From contig NZ_CASFWU010000035.1 of NCBI RefSeq assembly GCF_949298305.1, positions 1 through 28,319 of the forward strand: a stretch of 28,319 bases of DNA, given 5' to 3'. This document shows, one piece after another, positions 1 to 7,015 of this stretch. A program made the translations under genes and the position numbers. Within the stretch, counting starts at the first letter, position 1. The number at the start of each line of letters is the position of its first letter. This DNA is from an uncultured Bacteroides sp. (GTDB taxonomy: Bacteria; Bacteroidota; Bacteroidia; Bacteroidales; Bacteroidaceae). A model generated the notes under the pieces. The model was given only the letters and a program-made list of their open reading frames with translations. It did not search any database and was not told the DNA's origin.

Positions 1-56
1 AGGTGGCCCGTGCCAACCTGGAGAAAAAGCAGCTGGACTTTGCGCTGGTGGAGTGA
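1..56 (+). CDS. rnr: 3' end of probable ribonuclease R (partial)
   Basis: The first 56 bases read open in one frame and end VARANLEKKQLDFALVE-stop, with TGA at 54-56. This short tail looks like the last strand of the C-terminal S1 RNA-binding domain of RNase R, a processive 3'-5' exoribonuclease, where phrases of the type 'KKQLDFxLV' are common just before the stop. Only about 17 residues are visible, so the call rests on this tail alone; another S1-domain protein is possible. Confidence 0.5.
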   Translation, partial: VARANLEKKQLDFALVE

Positions 57-108
57 CGGGGGAGGTCAGGATACTGAGCGAGTGAATATTTACTAATTAA
101 CAGAAAAC

Positions 109-585
109 ATGAAAACAATCTTTATTACCGACCCGAAAGAGATAGAGTCCATCATCCTCAGCTGCCCTTATTGTACGGTGGGCATCACCGACCAGGAGGG
201 CAACCCCTACGTTATTCCTATGAACTTTGCCTATGAAGACGGCGTGGTTTACCTGCACTCAGGCCCTACGGGCAGCAAACTGGAGATGCTGGAAAGGCAT
301 CCGCAGGTGTGCATCAGCTTTTGCGACGGACACGAACTGGTGTACATGCACCGGCAGATGGCCTGCTCGTACAGCATGAAGAGCCGCAGTGTGATGTGCC
401 GCGGACGGGTGAGTTTCATTGAGGACATGGACGAGAAGCGCCGCATCCTCGGCCTGCTGATGAAGCACTACACGGACAACGAATGCGGATTCTCCGACCC
501 CGCCGTACGCAACGTCAAGGTGTGGGCGGTGAAGGTGGAAGAAATGACTTGCAAATCATTTGGGCTGAGACCCAGCGAGGTATGA
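109..585 (+). CDS. NimA-like pyridoxamine 5'-phosphate oxidase family (flavin split-barrel) protein
   Basis: A 158-residue cytosolic protein with no signal peptide. The N-terminal half (about 10-75) has the split-barrel pattern of the pyridoxamine-phosphate-oxidase-like fold, including IILSCPYCTVGITDQEGNPY, then VIPMNFAY and VYLHSGPTGSKLEML. The middle, around residues 85-102, holds the SYSMKSRSVMCRGRVSF stretch typical of Nim-like and related Bacteroides proteins, where a conserved Ser/Arg-containing loop lies near the FMN phosphate. Family members bind FMN or haem and reduce small molecules; some (NimA-J) give 5-nitroimidazole resistance, but most chromosomal relatives do not, and substrate cannot be read here. 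The ATG is preceded by the A-rich leader usual in Bacteroides. It lies 52 bp after the RNase R-like stop and is closed by the hairpin at 609-651. Confidence 0.85.
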   Translation: MKTIFITDPKEIESIILSCPYCTVGITDQEGNPYVIPMNFAYEDGVVYLHSGPTGSKLEMLERHPQVCISFCDGHELVYMHRQMACSYSMKSRSVMCRGRVSFIEDMDEKRRILGLLMKHYTDNECGFSDPAVRNVKVWAVKVEEMTCKSFGLRPSEV

Positions 586-608
586 TGGTTTGTGAATAAT
601 GGAAACCT

Positions 609-651
609 GACAAAATGGGGGCGTGTCCTGATGGATATGCCCCCATTTGTC
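609..651. terminator. Bidirectional hairpin terminator between convergent genes
   Basis: Arms GACAAAATGGGGGC (609-622) and GCCCCCATTTGTC (639-651) are reverse complements apart from one bulged A, with a 16-nt loop. The hairpin lies between the stops of the NimA-like gene (585, +) and the dihydrouridine synthase gene (765, -). The A/T-rich outer bases give a weak U-tract on either strand, so it can serve both genes. A second smaller dyad (TGGTACC 717-723 with GGTACCA 744-750) sits immediately after the stop of the minus-strand gene. Confidence 0.65.
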
Positions 652-764
652 TGCATGGAGAATGCCGTCAGAGGGAACGCTCCGGCCAGTAGGCTGTATT
701 GTTCGTACGGATGGCATGGTACCGGTCGCAGTGTTGCGCGGCGGGTACCAGTCTGAACCACCGT

Positions 765-1733
765 TTATATGCTCCTTCCGAACAGGTTGTCCACGGCCGC
801 CTGATAGGTGGCCAGTTTGTTGGCTTTGTGTATGGCTTTCCTGGCCTTGCGGTCGGCCTCGGGCAGCAGGTATTCCCAGAAGGTTTTCATCTTGGTGAGC
901 ACTTGCAGGTCGCCGCCCTGAAGCTGGTCGGCATAGCGGGTGAACACGTCGGCGTGCATGGCGCGTACCTTTTCTTTCATTTCTTGGGCGGAGAGCGGTG
1001 TGCCGTGCTGGTATTCTACGGCCAGGGCCGGATTGGCCAGCAGTCCGCGTCCTATCATGACGCCCGTCAGGCGCGGAAAGCGTGCGGCCACGTTGCGTAT
1101 GTCCTCCGTCGTCAGCAGGTCGCCGTTGTAGTACAGGGGGTGGCTGCATCCTTCGTAGAAGGCGGTAAATCCGTCCATATCTGTCTGCCCCTTGTATTGC
1201 TGTCTGCCCAGCCGTGGGTGCATGATGATGTGTGCCAGCGGCAGACTGTTGAGCAGGGGCAGCAGGGCGAGGCTCTCTTCGGGGTTCTCCCAGCCGAGGC
1301 GCATCTTGACGGAGAACCGCACGTCGGGGTACTTCTCTACGGCCACCGTGAGCAGTCGGCTGACTTCGTCGGGGTAGGGGAGCATGCCGGCGCCGTTGTG
1401 ACGTTTGGCCAGGGTGGGAAAGGGGCAGCCCAGATTGATGTCCACATCCTTGAACCCTTTCTCCGTGAGCAGTGTCATAATCTGCTCCAGCCTGTCCACG
1501 TCCGGGGCAATGAGCTGGGGGACAAGGCTGACGCCTCGGTTGTTTTCGGGCTCCAGTTCGCGCACGTCCTTGCGGCGTATCTCGCCGTGCTCCACGCGGA
1601 CGAAAGGGGTGTAATAGTTTTCTACTCCGCCGAAGAAGCGGGCGTGTGCCTGGCGGTAGATGGCGTCGGTGTAGCCCTGCAAGGGAGCAAAAAGGATGGG
1701 CAACGGATGGTTCATACTCTGTCTGGGTTGCAT
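765..1733 (-). CDS. dus: tRNA-dihydrouridine synthase
   Basis: A 322-residue FMN-dependent TIM-barrel enzyme that reduces uridine to dihydrouridine in the D-loop of tRNAs using NADPH. The N-terminus has the family start PILFAPLQGYTDAIYR (about 12-27). The hallmark INLGCPFPTLAKRHNGAGML (99-118) contains the catalytic Cys103, which protonates the uracil. Later come FSVKMRLGW, HIIMHPRLGRQQYKGQ (FMN phosphate and tRNA loop region), YYNGDL and GVMIGRGLLANP, the barrel strands that hold FMN. The C-terminal helical domain (about 245-322) binds tRNA. Two ATGs are possible, 1733 and 1715; the second gives MNHPLPILFAP, closer to the usual start. The member (DusA, B or C-like) cannot be fixed; 'KRHNGAG' in place of the more common 'KVxxxGxG' is typical of the Bacteroidota branch as far as I recall. 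Confidence 0.93.
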   Translation of the reverse strand: MQPRQSMNHPLPILFAPLQGYTDAIYRQAHARFFGGVENYYTPFVRVEHGEIRRKDVRELEPENNRGVSLVPQLIAPDVDRLEQIMTLLTEKGFKDVDINLGCPFPTLAKRHNGAGMLPYPDEVSRLLTVAVEKYPDVRFSVKMRLGWENPEESLALLPLLNSLPLAHIIMHPRLGRQQYKGQTDMDGFTAFYEGCSHPLYYNGDLLTTEDIRNVAARFPRLTGVMIGRGLLANPALAVEYQHGTPLSAQEMKEKVRAMHADVFTRYADQLQGGDLQVLTKMKTFWEYLLPEADRKARKAIHKANKLATYQAAVDNLFGRSI

Positions 1734-1784
1734 ATTGGATATTTGAATTCAACTGGGGCTTTCCGGCGGCCGAAGCCTGCCTGA

Positions 1785-1838
1785 AAAAACAGACCGCAGA
1801 TTTGCGCAAAGTTAGGAGTTTTTGCGGAAATCTGCGGT
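1785..1838 (-). terminator. Strong intrinsic terminator at the end of the polysaccharide locus
   Basis: Arms at 1793-1810 and 1821-1838 form an 18-bp inverted repeat with a single mismatch (ACCGCAGATTTGCGCAAA pairs with TTTGCGGAAATCTGCGGT), with a 10-nt loop. On the minus strand the stem is followed by a six-T run (plus-strand AAAAAA at 1784-1789). This is the classic intrinsic terminator arrangement, about 90 bp past the lyase stop, and it should insulate the dihydrouridine synthase gene from the upstream locus. Confidence 0.85.
1807..1814 (-). promoter_or_regulatory. Candidate -7 element for the dihydrouridine synthase gene, inside the terminator
   Basis: On the minus strand the bases read TAACTTTG, an exact match to the Bacteroides primary sigma -7 consensus TAnnTTTG. 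It would start transcription near 1800, 67-85 nt before the candidate ATGs. No good -33 TTTG was found at the usual spacing. It lies in the loop and inner stem of the terminator hairpin, so it may be coincidental. Confidence 0.4.
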
Positions 1839-1925
1839 TGTCTTTGTCTTAAATTTGGCGGATGGTGGCAGTCTTCCTCCTGCGGTTGTCACGTGAGCTG
1901 CCTTCCGCTTCCGGTCTGGGCAGGA

Positions 1926-3974
1926 TTACAGGTCGGCCGATTGGGTTACGCTTCTTCCCGACATTTCCTGCTGCGGCATTGCGAACGGGAGGTCGGTGGT
2001 CTTTCCGCCGCGTGTCAGGCTGATTCGGATGGTTTCCGGGTTTACGGACTCGCAGCGCGGATTGGCTACGCTGACTTTCTGCGTCCCTTCGTTCCACAGC
2101 AGGGCGCAGGGCTGGTCCGTGCGGATGACGTCTCCGTTTTCCAGCTTGAGTTCTCCCGGCTGGTAGAAGATGACTTCGGTGATGCCCAGTGTCTTGTGGC
2201 GCACGGCCTGCACCTTTTCGGTGTTGGCAAGAATCTGCACGGGGATGTCCTGGGCGTATTGCTTGGCATCGGCGGCTTTCTTCATGCCCGGATATACCAG
2301 GTAGGCATAGTTTCCAGCCTGGGGGCGTGTGCCGTGGTCTATGGTCAGGCTGAACAGCCCCTTCTCGTCGGAGAGGCGGCAGGCAGCCTGCGGGTCGAGG
2401 TTGAAGTAGCCCACTTGTCCGTGCAGTGCCCATTCAAGTCCGTTCAGTTGCTGCGTTCCTTTCAGCGTGGAGATTTTTCCGTTCTGTGCATAGCTCACTT
2501 TTCCGTCGGCGTTGCACTGGTTGACGGTGGTCAGCACTTCGTCCTTTCCGTCGGGATTGTTGATGCCGCTGCCCAGGCATACGTATTCGTTGTCGAAGTA
2601 GAACCATGCCTTGTTGGCTTTCAGCCCGTGGCGGTCCAGCATCATGCCGCACGCTCCGTAGATGCTGTCGCTGACGCCTCCGGCAAAATTGTTTCCGTTT
2701 CCGCCTTCTTCTCCCCATTCGGGTATGGGCAGCGGTTTGTTGCCTTGTTCGGCGGTGATGCCGGGATACTGGCGGTTGTTGAAGCGTTTGAAGAAGTCGC
2801 GGTCGTATTCGCGTCCGGTGACGAAGAGGTAGTTGACGCCGTTGGAAGCGTAGTAGTTGAAGTTTCCGTCGCCGTTTCCGGCCTCGTTGCCCACGGTGCG
2901 GGTGGAGGTCATGCGGCTGCTTGCCATGTAGTGCTTGCGGCGGTTAATCATGTAGTCAAAGCGCCAGAACATGCGGTTACCTTCCAGGCTGTTGTCTCCG
3001 GCAATGTGTTGCAAGGCCACTTTGGAGGCTTCTTTGGTCTCGGGACTGCTCAGTTTGTAGACACGTTCGGCCAGGTCTTTGACGGCGCCTGCATACTGGT
3101 TGGAACTGATGAAGCGTCCGGCGTTGTTGGGGTCGTGCTGCTTGCTGAAGAACACCCATTGCACGCCGTCGCAGAAGAGCCGTTGGAGCAGTTCTACACC
3201 TGTGCTCTGGTATTGGGTGTCTTTGCAGAACTCCAGGTAGGAGAGCATGGAGTTGACAAATTCCTTGCCGTAGCTGGTGAAGTAGAGCTGGCGTCCGTTG
3301 CCGCAGTGCTGCGCGAAGAGGTAGTCGGGCTGGATGCCTTCGACGGGCTGTATGGTGAGCAGCTGGTTCATCTTGGCCTGGAAGTCTTTCATCTGGGCGT
3401 CGTTCTCGGTCAGGACATTTGCAGCCAGCGAGCCCATGATGATGTCGGCGCCGTTGGCTCCGGTCATGTGCGAGGGGTTGGCGTTCTCGTAACTCCAGCG
3501 CAGGTACTTGATGGTCTTGTCGAACAGTGTCTTGTCCTGCCTGATTTCCTTGCTCATGAGTATAACGCTGGCAGACAGTTCCTTGGGATAGGGAATGAAG
3601 CGATACCACCAGTTCTTGGCCTGGTGGTTGGTGTCTACCCAGAAATTGAGTGCTTTCAGATAGGCCTCCTTCACTTCGCTTTTGTGATAGTAGGCGTTTT
3701 GCGGATGCTGGTAGGCGCAGGCCAGTGTGATGAGGTTCTGCACGTGTTTTCGCGGACTTCCGTCTGTGGCCCGGTAGTTGAGGGTGACAAAGGAGCCTTC
3801 GGGCGACATGAGTTTCAGCAGTCCCTCTACCGTGTCTTTTGACGGGTTCTTGCTCAGATATTTTTCGTACATGCGCTGATAGATGGTCTCAAAGTCGGAA
3901 GCTCTCGTACCGGCAGTACAGACCAGGCAGCAGACGAGCAGGCATATCGTTTTGATGGAAGTTGAAAAGGTCAT
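1926..3974 (-). CDS. Polysaccharide lyase family 8 (chondroitinase AC / hyaluronate lyase-like)
   Basis: A 682-residue secreted lyase, close to the roughly 700 residues of Pedobacter heparinus chondroitinase AC. Residues 1-26 are a hydrophobic signal peptide, probably cut after TRAS. Residues 27-360 form the helical toroid with NWW (121-123) and HMTGANGAD (169-177; N174 is the expected carboxylate-neutralising Asn). His223 and Tyr235 occupy the catalytic His/Tyr positions and Arg287 the first active-site Arg. The C-terminal beta domains contain WGEEGGNGNNFAGGVSD (420-436) and KAWFYFDNEYVCLGSGINN (455-473), which match the family closely. The enzyme cleaves uronic-acid-containing chains by beta-elimination, leaving 4,5-unsaturated oligosaccharides. 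Three deviations stand out: three extra residues between the catalytic His and Tyr, Ser291 where a second Arg is usual, and NWWYRF in place of NWWHNE. It is the last gene of the locus. The substrate (chondroitin sulfate, hyaluronan or another glycan) is inferred. Confidence 0.9.
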   Translation of the reverse strand: MTFSTSIKTICLLVCCLVCTAGTRASDFETIYQRMYEKYLSKNPSKDTVEGLLKLMSPEGSFVTLNYRATDGSPRKHVQNLITLACAYQHPQNAYYHKSEVKEAYLKALNFWVDTNHQAKNWWYRFIPYPKELSASVILMSKEIRQDKTLFDKTIKYLRWSYENANPSHMTGANGADIIMGSLAANVLTENDAQMKDFQAKMNQLLTIQPVEGIQPDYLFAQHCGNGRQLYFTSYGKEFVNSMLSYLEFCKDTQYQSTGVELLQRLFCDGVQWVFFSKQHDPNNAGRFISSNQYAGAVKDLAERVYKLSSPETKEASKVALQHIAGDNSLEGNRMFWRFDYMINRRKHYMASSRMTSTRTVGNEAGNGDGNFNYYASNGVNYLFVTGREYDRDFFKRFNNRQYPGITAEQGNKPLPIPEWGEEGGNGNNFAGGVSDSIYGACGMMLDRHGLKANKAWFYFDNEYVCLGSGINNPDGKDEVLTTVNQCNADGKVSYAQNGKISTLKGTQQLNGLEWALHGQVGYFNLDPQAACRLSDEKGLFSLTIDHGTRPQAGNYAYLVYPGMKKAADAKQYAQDIPVQILANTEKVQAVRHKTLGITEVIFYQPGELKLENGDVIRTDQPCALLWNEGTQKVSVANPRCESVNPETIRISLTRGGKTTDLPFAMPQQEMSGRSVTQSADL

Positions 3975-4186
3975 TTTCTCAGAGGGTTAAATGGGTGAAA
4001 CAAATGCAGGGAGAAAGCCTCACGGTTCCTCCCTGCCCAAAATGATTAAGGTACATTTTCTGATTAAGGTCAGAAGTCTTGTGCTATTTCTTGTCTTACG
4101 TTTTTTTCTTTATAGAGATACCTGCGGAACGTCGGGGAGGTAATGGCGTTACAGCCTGTGGTTCCGCAGATATTCGTTGCCCGGCA
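3975..4186 (-). promoter_or_regulatory. Intercistronic region with two hairpins between the surface lipoprotein and lyase genes
   Basis: This 212-bp gap contains two inverted repeats on the transcribed (minus) strand. The first pairs 4161-4169 with 4122-4130 (CTGCGGAAC / GTTCCGCAG, 9 bp). The second pairs 4029-4036 with 4006-4013 (GCAGGGAG / CTCCCTGC, 8 bp) and is followed by ATTTGTTT. No TAnnTTTG promoter was found. The layout suits attenuation or mRNA processing that lowers lyase expression relative to the SusC/D genes. Confidence 0.45.
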
Positions 4187-5227
4187 TTATTCAGTCACTA
4201 CTACAGTATATTCTTTGACAACCTGTGATTCATGCTTGTAGTTCCCGTTGGTTGCTACAAAAGTAGCGGTATATGTTCCCGGCGTGGCATAGGTATAGGT
4301 GTAGGAGTCCAGACGCTGGGAAATGTTCTTGATGCCGGTTCCTGAATCGGGAGTACATCCGTTGGGCACAATCAAGCTGGACACCAGCCACGCATACATG
4401 AGCGGGGTATCGGCCGGGCTGCTGTGGATGAAGAAAGCATTGGTGTCGGACAGATTCCATACGCCGGATGTATTGTTTGTAGCTGTTCCGTAGGGCTTTC
4501 CTTTTATCGTGTTGACTCTGCTTCCGCTGATTCCTGTCGCGTTCAGTACGTCGGGATGCGTATAGTACATGTTCAGTGCCGTGAAGCCGAATGAGGATGC
4601 CGAGAAGTTGGTTACAAGTCCGTTTGTCAGTGTGTTCACAATGGCCATGTTGTTGAACTGGAAACGGGACTGGACGGCGGAGTTGTCAATGCCTTCGTAG
4701 CGCAATGCGATGGCTATGCGTTTTCCCAAATAGGGAGTCATGTCGACATCGTAGGATATTGTTGTCGCCGTTTTGGGCAACTCATCTTGCGGGATGAGTG
4801 TCTGCCATTCGTGTGTTTCTACCAAAACGGAGTCTGCCTTGAAGTCGTTGGTTGCCAGTCCTTCGAAGGTATCCGAAATCAGAATCTGCATGATGTTGGC
4901 TGGCTTTCCATATTGTGCTTGCAGGCTGAACTGCAAGCGTGAACTTGAGATTTCGTTGAGGTCCACTTCTGTACGGTCTTTATAACGGTATTGAGCGCCG
5001 GATTCGCCACTGAAGAACGTCAGGAAATCGGCTTCTCCGCTGAATTGAAATTCTACAGGAGTTCCTGCCTTTACAGTTATAGTCTGGCCATCGAAGGTGG
5101 CATTCTCGCTGGTCGCAACGTTTACACCGAGTTGCGCATCTGCGGTAAGCTCGCTTTCACACGATGAAAGGGCAAGTCCCACCACGGAAATGATAGTAAA
5201 TATTCTGTTCAGTTTCATGATTTTCAT
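4187..5227 (-). CDS. Surface glycan-binding lipoprotein, DUF5017-like
   Basis: A 346-residue lipoprotein. The signal peptide ends in the lipobox LALSSC, with the lipidated Cys23 (Cys20 if translation begins at the second Met, base 5218). The acidic residues after it (C-E-S-E) suit Bacteroidota surface-export signals. Residues 40-150 hold an Ig-like module with FSGEADFLTFFSGESGAQY, a pattern I associate with DUF5017. The middle (about 150-250) is jelly-roll-like, and the last 45 residues (YTYTYATPGTYTATFVATNG) look like a PKD-type beta domain. Its place 24 bp after the SusD gene is the usual place for a SusE/F-type surface glycan-binding protein, which would help hold the polymer at the outer membrane. 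Function is inferred from position and architecture. Confidence 0.8.
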   Translation of the reverse strand: MKIMKLNRIFTIISVVGLALSSCESELTADAQLGVNVATSENATFDGQTITVKAGTPVEFQFSGEADFLTFFSGESGAQYRYKDRTEVDLNEISSSRLQFSLQAQYGKPANIMQILISDTFEGLATNDFKADSVLVETHEWQTLIPQDELPKTATTISYDVDMTPYLGKRIAIALRYEGIDNSAVQSRFQFNNMAIVNTLTNGLVTNFSASSFGFTALNMYYTHPDVLNATGISGSRVNTIKGKPYGTATNNTSGVWNLSDTNAFFIHSSPADTPLMYAWLVSSLIVPNGCTPDSGTGIKNISQRLDSYTYTYATPGTYTATFVATNGNYKHESQVVKEYTVVVTE

Positions 5228-5251
5228 GATTAGTGTGTTTAAAGATTGATA

Positions 5252-6994
5252 TTACCATCCCGGATTCTGAGTTACCTGGCTGTTGACAGATATTTCGCTG
5301 TCGGGAATGGGGAAATAGTTGTAGGCATCCGTTATCTGGAAGTAGGTCCAGACGCTGTATGTGTTGCCTCCATTCCATGTTCCTCCTTGTTGAGCCAGGG
5401 AGGCCAGTGCATTCATGTTCTTCACATATTCTCCCCAGCGGATGAGGTCGTAGCGGCGAGTGTATTCGAAACAGAGTTCCATGGCGCGTTCGTCCTTGAC
5501 TGCCTGGCGGAATTCGTCAACGCCCATGCCTGCTTCCAGCGGCTGGATGCCGGCGCGTTCACGGACCTGGTTGATGCACTCATAGGCGAGCGACGTCGGG
5601 CCGTTGTTTACTTCGTTTTCGGCTTCGGCAACCATCAGCAGGACATCAGAGTAGCGGAGTACGGGGAAGTTGATGCTCGTAAAGTTCTTGTTCTTCTTGA
5701 TGTCCTGTGATTCGTATTCGCGGCGGTATTTTCCGCAGGCACGCGATTTGCGTATGACAGAAGAGGCAGCGCGTTCATAGTCGCCAACCTTGTCGGCGGT
5801 GCTTTCGCCGTAGATGTACGACTGGTTCCACCAGTATTGCCCTTTCAGTTCTTCCAGCGTTCCGCTTTCAAACTGACGGCCGGTAACGCCCTTTCCTTTG
5901 GTCAGCTCGGTGTATTCGAAGGGGGCCAGATTCCAATAGAAACGTTCCTTGTCGCCGTTGGCCTCATACAAATCGTAGAGTTTCGGGGTCGACCAATAGA
6001 AGGCATAGCCGAAGCCGGGGTCGCTTGCACCGATTGCGCTTGTCTCGTTGGACTGGTCCGGACATTTGATGCCAATCAAGTTTCCGATACGTCCCTCGGC
6101 TCTTACTTCGTCTGTATAGTTACCTGCGAATTCCACTTCCCAGATGCTTTCGTTGGCGGTGGTGTTGTATTGGTCGGAGCACATGTCGATGAATACGTCC
6201 CAATAGTTCGGTGCCAGGCTGTGTCCTTCATTCAGTACCTTTTGTGCATAAACGTCTGCCTGACGGAAACATTCCTTGATGGCAGTGGCATCTCCGCTCA
6301 TGTTGTCGCGGAAGTGTTCGCCGGCTCGGAACAGGTAAACACGTGCCAGGATGCCCCATGCCGCTGACTTGGAGATGCGTCCGGGGCGGTAGCTCAGGTC
6401 TGATGCGGATTTCAGGTGTTCGGCACACTCGGCCATCTCGGTAACGATGAAGTTATAGATGGTTTCCTTGTCCGTACGTGCTATTTCCAGGTTGTTGACG
6501 CTGTTGGTCGCAGTGGTTCTGAAGGGAACGTCTCCCCAGCCCTGTACCAGCGTGAAGTAATAGAAGGCGCGCAGGAAGCGGGCTTCGGCACGGTATTGCT
6601 CGCGAACCGTTTCGTCGAGGTCTGGTGTGGCATCGATATTCTCAAGCAACATGCAGGCGCGGTCAATTCCGCTGTAAAGTGTAATCCACAGATAGCTGAA
6701 ATAGGGCGAGCTGGAGTTGGCGTTGTTGCAGGCAATGGTGCCGTTGGTGGCAGGGTTGCGTCCTCCGCCGTAGTGTGACAGGTCGTCGCCGGCATTCAAG
6801 TCCATGTAGTAGTTGCCATAGAAGTTCTGCGAGGCCAGCGGGGCGTACACCGAGGTCAGGAATGAGGCCACTTCGCTTTCGTTGTTGAAATAGTTTTCCG
6901 GTGACAATTGGTATGGCTCTTTCTCGAGGAAATCGCATGAGCTCACCGCTAACATTGCACAAAGGCCTAATATAGTATTTTTAAGAGATTTCAT
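5252..6994 (-). CDS. susD-like: SusD/RagB-family nutrient-binding lipoprotein
   Basis: A 580-residue outer-membrane lipoprotein that forms the lid of the SusC transporter and binds oligosaccharide. The signal peptide ends AVSSC with lipidated Cys20, followed by DFLEKEPYQLSPENYF, the standard SusD start. The TPR-like helical core follows (EQYRAEARFLRAFYYFTLVQ at about 134-153, WGDVPF after it), and AWGILARVYLFRAGEHF lies in the second TPR block. The C-terminal RagB signature is INFPVLRYSDVLLMVAEAEN, then INQVRERAGI, ERAMELCFEYTRRYDLIRWG and YFPIPDSEI, ending in NPGW. It begins 21 bp after the SusC stop and is surely co-transcribed with it. Specificity cannot be read from sequence. Confidence 0.97.
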   Translation of the reverse strand: MKSLKNTILGLCAMLAVSSCDFLEKEPYQLSPENYFNNESEVASFLTSVYAPLASQNFYGNYYMDLNAGDDLSHYGGGRNPATNGTIACNNANSSSPYFSYLWITLYSGIDRACMLLENIDATPDLDETVREQYRAEARFLRAFYYFTLVQGWGDVPFRTTATNSVNNLEIARTDKETIYNFIVTEMAECAEHLKSASDLSYRPGRISKSAAWGILARVYLFRAGEHFRDNMSGDATAIKECFRQADVYAQKVLNEGHSLAPNYWDVFIDMCSDQYNTTANESIWEVEFAGNYTDEVRAEGRIGNLIGIKCPDQSNETSAIGASDPGFGYAFYWSTPKLYDLYEANGDKERFYWNLAPFEYTELTKGKGVTGRQFESGTLEELKGQYWWNQSYIYGESTADKVGDYERAASSVIRKSRACGKYRREYESQDIKKNKNFTSINFPVLRYSDVLLMVAEAENEVNNGPTSLAYECINQVRERAGIQPLEAGMGVDEFRQAVKDERAMELCFEYTRRYDLIRWGEYVKNMNALASLAQQGGTWNGGNTYSVWTYFQITDAYNYFPIPDSEISVNSQVTQNPGW

Positions 6995-7015
6995 ATAATT
7001 GGAGTATTTACGATA

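Noticed and set aside
717..750. TGGTACC/GGTACCA dyad as an operator or att site
   Set aside because: It lies just past a stop codon between convergent genes and GGTACC is self-palindromic; a weak terminator arm or chance is enough to explain it.
1893..3842. 649-codon open frame on the + strand opposite the lyase gene
   Set aside because: It is antisense to a gene with clear PL8 family motifs, and its translation is rich in Val/Gly/Phe with no recognisable domain; a shadow of GC-biased codons.
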